Of a DNA stretch of 64,000 nt, positions 33,718 to 45,283 are shown one piece after another. Where the stretch lies: the NCBI GenBank assembly GCA_050247255.1, contig JBFWUM010000013.1, positions 21,180 to 85,179 on the forward strand, written 5' to 3'. The DNA comes from JBFWUM01 sp050247255. GTDB lineage: Bacteria; Acidobacteriota; Vicinamibacteria; Vicinamibacterales; UBA2999. Below the pieces are notes generated by a model that saw only the letters and a program-made list of their open reading frames with translations, was not told where the DNA came from and ran no database searches. The translations under genes were made by a program, and so were the position numbers. Numbering within the stretch: the stretch's first letter is position 1; each line of letters begins with the position of its first letter.

Positions 33718-34884
33718 ATGACGCACAGGCTATTCGCCCTGCTCTCGGCCGTCGGCGTGGCGACGGCGCTGGTCTCTGCCCAGGCACCTGCCGGACAGCA
33801 GAGCCAGGGCGCGCTCAACCAGCGGCCGGGCGCCGATCGTGAGCCGTCGATCCCGCTGCCGAACATCCGCGAGTACAAGCCGAAGACGACGTTGGTGGTG
33901 CCGCAGCACCCGGTGCCGCGGGCGAAGTTCCCGGTGGTCGACATCCACAGCCATCAACCGGCGCCGATTTCGGCAGCGCAGATGGCGACCGTCGTCGGCA
34001 GCATGGATCCGCTCAACCTGCGCGTGCTGGTCAACGCCAGCGGCGCCACGGGGGACCGCCTCGTGCAGAGCCTGGCGGCCATCCAGGCGACGCCGCACAA
34101 GGACCGGATGGTGATGTTCACCAACATCGGCTTCCGCGACCCGGTGGGCCCCGGGTTCGGGCGGCGGGTGGCGGCGCAGATCGAAGGCGACATCAAAGCT
34201 GGAGCGGTCGGCATCGGCGAGATCATGAAGAACTTCGGCCTGTCGGCGACGAAGGCCGACGGCAGCCGCCTGCGCATCGACGATCCCGAGCTGGATCCGA
34301 TCTGGGAGACGGCGGCGCGGCTGAATGTGCCGGTGCTGATCCATACCGCCGATCCGCAGGAGTTCTTCCGCGAGATCGGTCCCGACAACGAGCGGTTCCT
34401 CGAATTGGCACTCTTCCCGAACCGCCGCTATCCGCAGGATCGGTTCCCGAGCTTCGAGCAGATCAGCACCGAGCGCGACAACCTGTTCAAGCGCCACCCG
34501 AAGACGACGTTCATCATGGCGCACCTTGGATGGCACGCCAACGACCTGGGGAAGCTGGCGAAGATGTTCGACGAGATGCCGAACGTGTACGGCGAGGTCG
34601 GCGCCGTGCTCTACGACCTGGGGCGGCAGCCGCGCGCGGCGCGCGACTTCTTCGTGAAGTACCAGGACCGGGTCCTGTTCGGCAAGGATTCGTACCAGCC
34701 CGACGAGTTCCCGTACTTCTTCCGGACGTTCGAGACCGCGGATGAATATTTCGACTACTACCGCGACTATCACGCCTTCTGGAAGTTGTATGGCCTGGCG
34801 CTGCCGGACGATGTCCTGCGCAAGCTCTACTATGGGAATGCGCTGAAATTGATGCCGGGAATCCCGCGCGCCGGGTTCCCATAA
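33718..34884 (+). CDS. Secreted amidohydrolase (amidohydrolase_2 type)
   Basis: 388 aa. Signal peptide ending TALVSAQAPAG. A TIM-barrel metal hydrolase follows: VVDIHSHQP (HxH), VPVLIHTADP (H), FIMAHLGWHA (H) and LFGKDSYQPDEFPY (D). These match PF04909 enzymes, which include decarboxylases and lactonases. Export to the periplasm suggests scavenging of an external compound; the substrate is unknown. It appears to be a single-gene unit between rnpB and the epimerase. Confidence 0.8.
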   Translation: MTHRLFALLSAVGVATALVSAQAPAGQQSQGALNQRPGADREPSIPLPNIREYKPKTTLVVPQHPVPRAKFPVVDIHSHQPAPISAAQMATVVGSMDPLNLRVLVNASGATGDRLVQSLAAIQATPHKDRMVMFTNIGFRDPVGPGFGRRVAAQIEGDIKAGAVGIGEIMKNFGLSATKADGSRLRIDDPELDPIWETAARLNVPVLIHTADPQEFFREIGPDNERFLELALFPNRRYPQDRFPSFEQISTERDNLFKRHPKTTFIMAHLGWHANDLGKLAKMFDEMPNVYGEVGAVLYDLGRQPRAARDFFVKYQDRVLFGKDSYQPDEFPYFFRTFETADEYFDYYRDYHAFWKLYGLALPDDVLRKLYYGNALKLMPGIPRAGFP

Positions 34885-34920
34885 GCGGCCGGCAACATTT
34901 TTGCTGAGCTGATACGCAAC

Positions 34921-35865
34921 ATGCCCAACTACCTAGTGACCGGCGGCGCCGGCTTCATCGGATCCCATCTGGCGGAAGAACTGGTGCGTCGCGGTCACCG
35001 CGTGCGCGTGGTCGATAACCTCGCCACCGGCAAGCGGCAGAACCTGGCCCATGTGAACGGCATCGAGTTCCTCGAGGGCGACCTGGCGAACCTCGACGTG
35101 GCGCGCCGCGCGTGCGAGGGGATGGATTACGTGCTGCACCAGGCGGCGATCCCGTCGGTGCCGCGGTCGGTGCAGGACCCGGTCACGTCGAACCGCGCCA
35201 ACATCGACGCCTCGCTCAACGTCCTGGTGTCGGCCCGCGATGCCGGCGTGAAGCGCGTCGTCTACGCCGGCTCCTCGTCGGCGTACGGCAACACGCCGAC
35301 GCTGCCGAAGGTGGAGACCATGCCGACGGCGCCGCTGTCGCCGTATGCGCTGCAGAAGCTGGTGGCGGAGCAGTACTGCCGGATGTTCACGCAGCTGTAT
35401 GGGCTGGAGACGGTGACCATCCGCTACTTCAACGTGTTCGGTCCGCGGCAGGATCCCTCGTCGCCGTATTCGGGCGTGATCTCGCTCTTCATCAGCGCGC
35501 TCTGCGAGGGGCGGCGGCCGACGATCTACGGCGACGGCGAGCACACCCGCGACTTCACCTACGTCGCCAACGTCGTCGACGGCGTGCTGCGCGCGTGCGA
35601 GGCGAAGGGCGCCAGCGGGGAAGTCATCAACGTGGCTACCGGGGGCCGCATCTCGCTGAACCAGCTGTTCGCGGCGGTCAAGGAGGCGACCGGGGCGACC
35701 GTCGATCCGATCTACGCCGATCCGCGTCCCGGCGACGTGAAGGACTCCCAGGCCGACATCGCCAAGGCCGAGCGCCTGCTCGGCTACCGCCCGATCGTGT
35801 CGTTCGACGATGGCCTGGCGAGGACCGTGGAGTGGTTTCGCTCCGCGTCGTTGAGCGTCGCGTAA
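34921..35865 (+). CDS. NAD-dependent sugar epimerase (UDP-GlcNAc/UDP-glucose 4-epimerase-like)
   Basis: 314 aa SDR. Cofactor motif TGGAGFIGSHL, catalytic YALQK with the Ser of GSSSAYGN, and NVFGPRQDPSSPYSGVI. The last segment is typical of WbpP-type epimerases that act on UDP-N-acetylhexosamines as well as UDP-glucose. Probably supplies a nucleotide sugar for the surface glycan enzymes in the window. The ATG at 34921 is 36 nt after the amidohydrolase stop. Confidence 0.88.
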   Translation: MPNYLVTGGAGFIGSHLAEELVRRGHRVRVVDNLATGKRQNLAHVNGIEFLEGDLANLDVARRACEGMDYVLHQAAIPSVPRSVQDPVTSNRANIDASLNVLVSARDAGVKRVVYAGSSSAYGNTPTLPKVETMPTAPLSPYALQKLVAEQYCRMFTQLYGLETVTIRYFNVFGPRQDPSSPYSGVISLFISALCEGRRPTIYGDGEHTRDFTYVANVVDGVLRACEAKGASGEVINVATGGRISLNQLFAAVKEATGATVDPIYADPRPGDVKDSQADIAKAERLLGYRPIVSFDDGLARTVEWFRSASLSVA

Positions 35866-35963
35866 GCGGCTGCCCTGGGGGCCGGCTTGAGCCGGCCCGC
35901 TTCCTTTCACAGTTTCTTCCTCCCCGCGGCGCCAGGCCCAGCCATTCGCGCTAGCATCCCGGC

Positions 35964-36707
35964 GTGGCCTCGCCCCGCGAGATCCTCCAGCAGGCGATCG
36001 ACGAGTGCGCCCGCCTTGACGCGCAGTACGCCGCCGCGCGCGAGGAGATCTACGCCCAGCAGCGGGCCGCCCTCCAGACCATTGGCGCCGTCGCGGCGGC
36101 GATGGACAAGCGGGACCGGGCGGTCGCGGAGGCCTCCCGTATGTTCGAGAAGCGGGTCATCGCCGTGAAGCAGAAGGCGCGGGACGCCGAGGCCGATTGG
36201 CCGGCGGTGCAGGAGGCTGGCGCCGCGAAGGCGGAGCGGGCGTGGCAGGCAGCAGTCCGGAAAGCCGATCAGAAGCGGGCAGTGGCGGTAGCCAAAGTCG
36301 AGCGCGAGTACGAGGGGGCGCGGCGTGCCGCGGCCACGTTGACCGGGCCGGCGCTCGACGGCCGGCGGCGGGCCGCACGCGCCAAGCGCGACGAGGGCTT
36401 TGCCGACGCCGAGCGTGAGCACCGCGAGGAGACGCAGGCCGCCTGGGTGGCGTTCGAGACGGCCAAGCTCGAGGCACAGGATGCGGCGATAGCCAGCGTC
36501 GAGGCGGCGAGACGTGCCGAGGAGATTGACTTGGCCGACGCCGCGGCAGCACGCGATGCCGCGATACGGGATGCCGATGCAGCCCTCGAGGCGGTGATCA
36601 GCGCAAACCCGATGGCCCGATCGCTTGCCGAGGCGTTTGCGTTTCGGCTCCAGGAACTCGAGGCCGCCTGTGCGAACGCGAAATCGGCGGTGATGGCGCG
36701 CCTGTAG
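35964..36707 (+). CDS. Alanine-rich coiled-coil protein of unknown function
   Basis: 247 aa, about one third alanine, with almost continuous helix and heptad-like Ala/Glu/Lys/Arg patterns (AAREEIYAQQRAALQTIGA; DAEREHREETQAAWVAFETA). No signal peptide, membrane helix or known domain is visible. A long frame also exists on the opposite strand, but the plus-strand protein has the more natural composition. GTG start; TAGCAT lies 6 nt upstream. It could be a structural or scaffold protein. Confidence 0.5.
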   Translation: MASPREILQQAIDECARLDAQYAAAREEIYAQQRAALQTIGAVAAAMDKRDRAVAEASRMFEKRVIAVKQKARDAEADWPAVQEAGAAKAERAWQAAVRKADQKRAVAVAKVEREYEGARRAAATLTGPALDGRRRAARAKRDEGFADAEREHREETQAAWVAFETAKLEAQDAAIASVEAARRAEEIDLADAAAARDAAIRDADAALEAVISANPMARSLAEAFAFRLQELEAACANAKSAVMARL

Positions 36708-36930
36708 TTGTCGCGGCCTGCATGCCGCGTGAGCCGCGTCATCGGGCTCAACTTTCCAACCCCCATTCTTCCTGACACTTGCGGCTCCGGCGTGCGCGCG
36801 CACGCAGCGGCCAGGGGCTTGCCCTCAGTCGGTCGCCCGGGCGGACTGCGGAGAACGCCAGCTGGTTCCCGATCTCCGGCGCTGCGCGGCGCCGCCGGGC
36901 GTTTATTCACCATGAGCAGAGGAGGAGTGC
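36708..36930. other. 223-bp space without a convincing gene
   Basis: G+C-rich, with short inverted motifs (GCGCGCGCACGC; GGCGCTGCGCGGCGCCGCC). It ends in AGAGGAGGAGTGC, the strong ribosome site of the comEA-like gene. It may hold the promoter of the comEA-pseudopilin-PilZ unit. No -12/-24 or clear -10/-35 pair was found. Confidence 0.5.
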
Positions 36931-37257
36931 ATGACTCGGATGTTGACCGGAATGGTGATGCTCGCCTGCGTGCTGACGACCGCGGGTCTGGCGGCGCAGA
37001 CGTCGAAGGCGGCGCCGACCGCCGCCGCGTCCAGCGCGGCCGTCAACCTGAACTCGGCGACGGCCGGCGAACTGGAGGCCCTGCCGGGCATCGGGGCGGC
37101 GACGGCGCAGCGCATCATCGAGTACCGCGAGAAGAACGGCGGCTTCAAGAAGGTCGAGGACCTGATGAATGTGCGCGGCATCGGCGAAGCGAGCTTCCTG
37201 AAGCTCAAGCCGATGGTCACGGTGGCGGCACCGCGCACCAGCCGCGCCGCGCAGTAG
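36931..37257 (+). CDS. ComEA-like helix-hairpin-helix protein with signal peptide
   Basis: 108 aa. Signal peptide ending AGLAAQTSKA, an Ala/Ser linker, then the ComEA helix-hairpin-helix: VNLNSATAGELEALPGIGAA, IIEYREKNGGFKKVEDLM and VRGIGEASFLKLKP. ComEA binds incoming DNA outside the cytoplasmic membrane in natural transformation. Full-length ComEA has an extra N-terminal region; this short form is common. GGAGGAG lies 7 nt upstream of the ATG. A pseudopilin-like gene follows immediately, supporting a pilus or DNA-uptake role. Confidence 0.88.
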   Translation: MTRMLTGMVMLACVLTTAGLAAQTSKAAPTAAASSAAVNLNSATAGELEALPGIGAATAQRIIEYREKNGGFKKVEDLMNVRGIGEASFLKLKPMVTVAAPRTSRAAQ

Positions 37258-37784
37258 TCCGCACGGCGGCCGCCGGCTACTCGCTGCTCGACGTCCTCTT
37301 TACGCTGGGGGTGCTGACGCTTTTGGCCGGCGTCGCCGTTCCCCAGGCGATCACGACGTTCGAGCGGCCGAGGACACTGGCGGCCGCCCGCTACCTGGCG
37401 TCGCGTATGACGCGCGCCCGAACCGAGGCGGTCATGCGCAGCCGGACGGTCGCCTTCCGCCTGTCGCCGGACGGCGACACCCTGCTGGTCGAGGAGTTCG
37501 TGGATGGCAACCGCAACGGCGTCCGCACCGCCGAGATCCTGAGCGGTGTCGACCCTCCCGCCGCGGCGCCCATGCGGCTGTCGGATCGGTTTCCGCGTAT
37601 CAGCGGCGACCTCTCTGGCGCCGTCCTGATGTCATTCACCCCCTACGGCACTGCCACCTCGCGCACGGTGACCCTCCGCGGCGCTGACGGCTCGCAATAC
37701 GCCGTCCGTGTGCTCGGCGCCTCGGGCCGGACGCGGGTGCTGCGCTACGACACGGCCACCGGCGACTGGGTCGATGCGCTGTGA
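37257..37784 (+). CDS. Type IV pilin/GspH-like pseudopilin (start unresolved)
   Basis: About 175 aa. A prepilin-like segment G-YSLLDVLFTLGVLTLLAGVA has Gly before the cleavage point and an acidic residue (Asp) at position +5, where Glu is usual. Behind it come FERPRTLAAARYLASRMTRA and a beta-rich domain with FVDGNRNGVRT, as in GspH/FimT proteins. No ATG, GTG or TTG exists in frame between the comEA stop and the leader, and the frame continues upstream through comEA. Possibilities: a non-standard start, a start inside comEA (for example ATG 36912), or a sequencing frameshift. Its end overlaps the PilZ gene. Confidence 0.7.
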   Translation, partial: VRTAAAGYSLLDVLFTLGVLTLLAGVAVPQAITTFERPRTLAAARYLASRMTRARTEAVMRSRTVAFRLSPDGDTLLVEEFVDGNRNGVRTAEILSGVDPPAAAPMRLSDRFPRISGDLSGAVLMSFTPYGTATSRTVTLRGADGSQYAVRVLGASGRTRVLRYDTATGDWVDAL

Positions 37785-38101
37785 CAGCCGAGCGGCGGCG
37801 CTCGCCCCGCCTCACCTGTGAGGACACGGATCCGTTCCGGCGCATACGGTTGCGCACAGGCGCCGAACTGACGGTTATCGACATCGGCCCGCTTGGCGCG
37901 CTTGTCGAGAGCACTGCGCGCCTCCTTCCCGGCACCATCGTCGACGTGCAGCTGTACACCTGCCTGGGCCGTGTGGTGGTACGGGCGCGCGTGGTCCGGT
38001 CGGCGGTCTCTGCACTGCGTGCCGACCGCGTGGCGTACCGCACCGGACTCTCTTTCGAACGGTCCGTGGAACTCGCCCCAGCGCCCGCCTTGAGCGCATG
38101 A
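37781..38101 (+). CDS. PilZ-domain protein
   Basis: 106 aa. N-terminal ERRRSPRLTCE resembles the c-di-GMP-binding RxxxR stretch. VIDIGPLGALVES matches the second PilZ motif, D-x-S-x-x-G, with Gly-Pro in place of Ser. The strands VVVRARVVRS and RVAYRTGLSF follow. It may be a degenerate or true c-di-GMP receptor. GTG start overlaps the pseudopilin stop (GTGA), so pili and c-di-GMP signalling are probably linked here. Confidence 0.75.
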   Translation: MTAERRRSPRLTCEDTDPFRRIRLRTGAELTVIDIGPLGALVESTARLLPGTIVDVQLYTCLGRVVVRARVVRSAVSALRADRVAYRTGLSFERSVELAPAPALSA

Positions 38102-38300
38102 ATGGCGCGTTGGGTAGTCGTTTCACCGGTGTTCAACGAGTTACAGGTCGCGCATGGGCACTAACTACCCGGAAAGCCGCGAGCGCCAGGTGCGTGGCCT
38201 TCGCAAGGCCGACATCACCACTCCCGAACGCACTGCATGGACAGCGCGGCCGTGAGGCGGCCGCTGGTATTCCGCTTGTTTAGGTGACGGGCACAACCCA

Positions 38301-39728
38301 GTGACGGAGCCTGCCATGCCTTCTGCAGCGATCACCGATGTCCTGAGCGCGGTTGCCTCGGCCCTTGCCGCCTCGTCCGGCGGTGTCGATCTGCACGGCG
38401 TCTTCGAGTACGAATCGCGGCGCCTGCTGCGGGCGAAGGCGCTGCGCCTCCGCGAGGTCCCCGCGCGCTTCCATGCCAGGCTCGTCACGCCGACCCGCAG
38501 CACCGAGTCGGTCGTGCTGGGCGTGCCGTCCGCCGACCCGCGGCGGCAGGCGGTCCTCGAAGTGGCGTTCGACTCGGGGCTCGCGCCGGCGCCGGAACAG
38601 GAGCAGGCACTGACCGCCCTGGCCCATCTCGGGGGGCTCGTGCTCGAGGCCAATCGGGCGCGGGCCAGCCTCGTGGCACGGCGCGACGATGCGGCGGCGC
38701 CGCTCATCGGAACGAGCGGTCGCATGCAGGCGGTGCGCGAGCGCGTGGAGCGCGTGGCGCTCACTGATTTCGCGGTGTTGATCGAGGGGGAGTCCGGAAC
38801 CGGCAAGGAGTTGGTGGCGCGCCAGATCCACGAGCTCTCGCGTCGCCGGGGCGGACCGTTCGTGCCGGTCAACTGCGCCGCCATTGTCGAGACGCTGCTC
38901 GAAGCGGAGCTCTTCGGCATCGAGGAGCGCACCGCGACCGGTGTGCGCGGCCGCCGCGGCAAGTTCGAACACGCCGATGGCGGCACCCTGTTCCTCGACG
39001 AGATCGCCGATCTGTCGATGGCCGCCCAGGCGAAGCTGCTGCGGGCGATCCAGGACCTGTCCGTGGAGCCGGTCGGCACCACGGGGACGAGGCGTGTCAA
39101 CACGCGCATTGTGGCGGCAACCAACCGGTCGCTTTCCGACATGGTGTCAAAGGGACTGTTCCGGTCCGACCTCTATTACCGGCTCAGCGGCGTCGAGATC
39201 CACGTGCCGCCGCTGCGCGACCGCCGCGAAGACATCATCGAACTGGCCGGCTACTTCCTGGCCCGCCACCGCAATGCGCACGACCTCTCGCTGACCGAGG
39301 CGGCGCGCGATGCACTGGCCATCTATCACTTTCCGGGAAACGTCCGCGAACTCCAGCGGGTGATTGAGCGCGCGGTGGCGCTGGCCGCTTCGCGGCAAAT
39401 CGAGCTGGACGATCTGCCGCCCCAGGTGCGGGGCGAGTACATGCACGTCCTGGAGCCGTCAATGTCCGCCGGTGACTCAATGCGGGCGTGGGGCAGCCGC
39501 TATGCGCGGCTGGTGTTCGAGCGGAGCGGCCGGAACAAGCGCCGGGCCTGCCGAATCCTCGACATCAGCTACCACACGCTGCAGGCCTACCTGCGCTACT
39601 CGCGAACCGATTCGGTCAACGCGACCAAAAGCACACCGGCCTGGGTCCGCTCGATGAGCGAGACGACGCCGCAGGACCGATCCTCAGGCGCCGACGCACA
39701 GGTTCAGGAGGGAAGGCAGCCGGTATGA
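38301..39728 (+). CDS. Sigma-54-type AAA+ activator with GAF-like N-terminus, lacking GAFTGA
   Basis: 475 aa. No receiver domain; the first ~130 residues look like a GAF sensor. AAA domain: IEGESGTGKE (Walker A), LFLDEIADLS (Walker B), VNTRIVAATNRS and YYRLSGVEIHVPPLRDR. Where sigma-54 activators have GAFTGA, this reads ERTATGVRGRRGKFEHA (Thr211-Ala-Thr-Gly-Val). C-terminal Fis-like helix-turn-helix (NKRRACRILDISYHTLQAYL), then a disordered tail. The altered loop puts sigma-54 contact in doubt, although the GIEERTATGV form may be a conserved subtype. It sits after the comEA-pilin-PilZ genes and may regulate them. Confidence 0.85.
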   Translation: MTEPAMPSAAITDVLSAVASALAASSGGVDLHGVFEYESRRLLRAKALRLREVPARFHARLVTPTRSTESVVLGVPSADPRRQAVLEVAFDSGLAPAPEQEQALTALAHLGGLVLEANRARASLVARRDDAAAPLIGTSGRMQAVRERVERVALTDFAVLIEGESGTGKELVARQIHELSRRRGGPFVPVNCAAIVETLLEAELFGIEERTATGVRGRRGKFEHADGGTLFLDEIADLSMAAQAKLLRAIQDLSVEPVGTTGTRRVNTRIVAATNRSLSDMVSKGLFRSDLYYRLSGVEIHVPPLRDRREDIIELAGYFLARHRNAHDLSLTEAARDALAIYHFPGNVRELQRVIERAVALAASRQIELDDLPPQVRGEYMHVLEPSMSAGDSMRAWGSRYARLVFERSGRNKRRACRILDISYHTLQAYLRYSRTDSVNATKSTPAWVRSMSETTPQDRSSGADAQVQEGRQPV

Positions 39729-39743
39729 CGTAAAATTGACGGG

Positions 39744-40853
39744 TTGTCTTCCTCACCACTGCTCACGACACCCTTACATTCACGCCACGTCGCGCTTGGC
39801 GCGCGCATGGTGCCGTTTGCCGGCTGGGACATGCCGGTCGAGTATTCCGGCATCACCGCCGAGCACATGGCCGTGCGCGCACGCGCCGGGCTGTTCGACG
39901 TCAGCCACATGGGCGAGATCGAGATTGCCGGCAAGGACGCCCTGGCGGCGGTCCAGCGGATCTCGAGCAACGACGCCAGCCGGCTGCAGATAGGGCAGGC
40001 GCACTATTCCGGCCTCCTGACCCCGGAAGGCACCTTCGTCGACGACCTGCTGGTCTACCGCATCGCGCAGAACCACTTCATGCTGGTCGTCAACGCGTCG
40101 AATGCGCCGCGCGACTTCGCCTGGATCAGCGAGCAGATCAAGCCGGCCGGCGACGCCGCCTGCATCGACTCGAGCGGCCGCTATGCGCTGATCGCGGTCC
40201 AGGGGCCGGCGGCGCGCGACATCCTCCAGCCGCTCACCGGCGTCGAGCTGGCCGACATCAAGTACTACTGGTTCGCACATGGGGAGGTGGCCAACGCCCG
40301 CGCCACCGTGTCGCGGACCGGCTACACCGGTGAAGACGGGTTCGAGATCTTCGTCCCGCCGAACATGGCCGGCCAGGTCTGGGATGCCCTGATGGAGTCG
40401 GGTCGGGCCGTCGACATGCTCCCGTGCGGCCTCGGCGCCCGCGACACACTGCGCCTCGAAGCCGCCATGCGCCTGTACGGCAACGACATCGACGAGTCGA
40501 CCTCGGCGCTGGAGGCCGATCTCGGCTGGATTGTCGGCTGGAAGAAGGACGCGTTCATCGGCAAGGACGCGCTCGCCTCGCAGAAAGCCGCCGGCGTGAC
40601 GCGCAGGCTGGTCGGGTTCGAGATGGTCGACCGCGGCATTGCCCGCCACGGCTACCCGGTCGTGCGCGGCGACAAGCCGATCGGGGTCGTCACCAGTGGC
40701 ACGCAGACGCCGTATCTGAAGAAGGCGATCGGCATGGCCTACGTGCCGATCGAGCTGAGCACCGAGGGCAGCGACATCGACATCGACATCAGGGGCCGCG
40801 TCTCCAGGGCGCGCGTGGTGCCGATGCCGTTCTACAAGAGGCAACGAACGTAA
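39744..40853 (+). CDS. gcvT: Glycine cleavage system T protein (aminomethyltransferase)
   Basis: 369 aa. MVPFAGWDMPVEY, the FDVSHMGEIEI stretch with the catalytic Asp region, RTGYTGEDGFEI, GLGARDTLRLEAAMRLYGND and the C-terminal barrel (GVVTSGTQTPYLKKAIGMAY) are all standard. It moves the methylene from the H protein to tetrahydrofolate. TTG start at 39744, only 15 nt after the preceding gene; no room for a glycine riboswitch. The stop overlaps gcvH (TAATG). Confidence 0.96.
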   Translation: MSSSPLLTTPLHSRHVALGARMVPFAGWDMPVEYSGITAEHMAVRARAGLFDVSHMGEIEIAGKDALAAVQRISSNDASRLQIGQAHYSGLLTPEGTFVDDLLVYRIAQNHFMLVVNASNAPRDFAWISEQIKPAGDAACIDSSGRYALIAVQGPAARDILQPLTGVELADIKYYWFAHGEVANARATVSRTGYTGEDGFEIFVPPNMAGQVWDALMESGRAVDMLPCGLGARDTLRLEAAMRLYGNDIDESTSALEADLGWIVGWKKDAFIGKDALASQKAAGVTRRLVGFEMVDRGIARHGYPVVRGDKPIGVVTSGTQTPYLKKAIGMAYVPIELSTEGSDIDIDIRGRVSRARVVPMPFYKRQRT

Positions 40854-41219
40854 TGGCGTATCCGACCGACCTCAAATACACGAAAGACCACGAGTGGATC
40901 CGCGTCAGCGGCGACACCGCCGAAGTGGGCATCACGGACTTCGCGCAGCAGCAGCTCGGCGACGTCGTCTACCTGGACCTGCCGGACGTCGGCAAGTCGA
41001 TCACGGCGGGGGAGAGCTTCGGCTCGATCGAGTCGGTGAAGGCGGTGTCGGAGCTCTTCGCCCCGATGAGCGGCGAAGTGGTCGCCGTGAACGAGGAGCT
41101 GAAGAGCCACCCCGAAGTCGTCAACACCAACCCGCACGCGACCTGGATGATCAAGGTGAAGCTGGCCAACGCCGGCGACACCGGCAGCTTGATGGACGCC
41201 GCGACGTACGAACAGACTC

Positions 41220-41233
<14 letters not shown>
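40853..41233 (+). CDS. gcvH: Glycine cleavage system H protein
   Basis: 126 aa. Lipoyl domain with SIESVKAVSE (lipoyl lysine in the K of VKA) and the HEWIRVSGDTAEVGITDFAQ start. It carries the aminomethyl group between P, T and L proteins. ATG overlaps gcvT stop; the end overlaps the TTG of gcvP by 14 nt. The three genes form one tightly coupled operon. Confidence 0.97.
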
Positions 41234-44189
<2,956 letters not shown>

Positions 44190-45053
44190 TCAGTTGGCGG
44201 CGGTCGCCTCGCGGAACACGCTGGACAACCGGGCGGTCACGGGCCCTGGCGTTCCGCCGCCGACCGGGTGCCCATTGACGGTCGAAATCGGCACGATCTC
44301 GCGTGTCGTGCTGGTCAGGAACGCCTCGTCGGCGAGGATCAGGTCCTCGTCGACGAGCGCGCGCTCGCGGATGTCGATGCCCGCCTCACGGCCGATCTCG
44401 AGCAGGAACTCGCGCGTGATGCCGGGCAAAAGCCCCGCCTCGAGCGGGGGCGTCAGCACCACCTCGTCCTTCACCACGAAGAGGTTGGCGGTCGTGCACT
44501 CGGCCAGCTCGCCGCGATAGTTCCGCATCACCCCCTCGAAGGCCCCCTTCCGATACGCCTCCTGCATCGCCATCGCGCTGTTCATCAGGTTGTTGCTCTT
44601 GATCATCGGGTTGACCGTCCGCGGATGGTTGCGGACGATGTCGACGATGACCACGGCGACGCCGCGTTCGTAGACCTCGGCCGGCGGCGGAACGTGGGGC
44701 TTGACGATGACGACGAGCGACGGGGTCGGAGTGGCGCTGAGGTCGTAGGTCAGGTCGCCGACGCCGCGTGTCACCAGGACCCGGATGTAGGCTTCGCCGG
44801 GCAGGGCCGCGGCAGCCGTCGTCGCCGCGATCCGTTCCCGCAGCTCCTCGTTGGAGAAGGGGAGCGGCAGCGCCATCAGCTCCGCCGACCGCCGCAGCCG
44901 GCGCATGTGGCGGTCGAAGAGGAACGGCTCCCGGCCGTAGGTGCGCATGGTCTCGTACACCCCTTCGCCGTAGAGGAAGCCGTGATCGAAGACCGGGATC
45001 ACCGCCTCCGCTTCGCCGGTAATCCTCCCGTTCACATTGACGGTTGCTGCCAT
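44190..45053 (-). CDS. Class IV PLP aminotransferase (IlvE/D-amino-acid transaminase family)
   Basis: 287 aa. Fold-type IV motifs: VFDHGFLYGEGVYETMRTYG, the PLP lysine in VNPMIKSNNLMNSAMA, GELAECTTANLFVV and LLPGITREFLLEIG with TSTTREIVPI. The family covers branched-chain and D-amino-acid aminotransferases and aminodeoxychorismate lyase; sequence alone does not separate them here. Convergent with gcvP, leaving no spacer. The start (45053) borders a repeat and an assembly gap. Confidence 0.88.
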   Translation of the reverse strand: MAATVNVNGRITGEAEAVIPVFDHGFLYGEGVYETMRTYGREPFLFDRHMRRLRRSAELMALPLPFSNEELRERIAATTAAAALPGEAYIRVLVTRGVGDLTYDLSATPTPSLVVIVKPHVPPPAEVYERGVAVVIVDIVRNHPRTVNPMIKSNNLMNSAMAMQEAYRKGAFEGVMRNYRGELAECTTANLFVVKDEVVLTPPLEAGLLPGITREFLLEIGREAGIDIRERALVDEDLILADEAFLTSTTREIVPISTVNGHPVGGGTPGPVTARLSSVFREATAAN

Positions 45054-45277
45054 AGAAGAAGCTAGANNNNNNNNNNNNNNNNNNNNNNNNNNNNNNNNNN
45101 NNNNNNNNNNNNNNNNNNNNNNNNNNNNNNNNNNNNNNNNNNNNNNNNNNNNNNNNNNNNNNNNNNAGAAGCTAGAAGTTAGAAGCTAGAAGTTGGAAGC
45201 CAGTAGTTAGAAGCTAGTAGTTCGAGGGTCGGCGGATTATCCTACCTTCTGGCTTCTAACTTCTGATTTCTGTCTTC
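45054..45277. repeat. AGAAGCTAGAAGTT repeat with an unresolved gap and an inverted arm
   Basis: AGAAGCTAGA lies on both sides of the N run. To the right the unit AGAAGCTAGAAGTTAGAAGC continues in diverged copies to about 45218. An inverted arm, CTTCTGGCTTCTAACTTCTG, follows at about 45246-45265. The structure resembles the other periodic inverted repeats of the window and explains why assembly broke here. Confidence 0.8.
45067..45166. other. Assembly gap (100 N) inside a repeat
   Basis: Exactly 100 N flanked by AGAAGCTAGA on both sides. A gene in the gap cannot be excluded, but the surrounding DNA is repeat only. Confidence 0.98.
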
Positions 45278-45283
45278 TTGAGC

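Noticed and set aside
35907..36803. Minus-strand gene opposite the Ala-rich coiled-coil protein
   Set aside because: Its translation is Gly/Arg/Leu-rich without domains, while the plus strand gives a coherent helical protein; some doubt remains.
39729..39743. Glycine riboswitch upstream of gcvT
   Set aside because: Only 15 nt separate gcvT from the preceding gene, too short for the aptamer.
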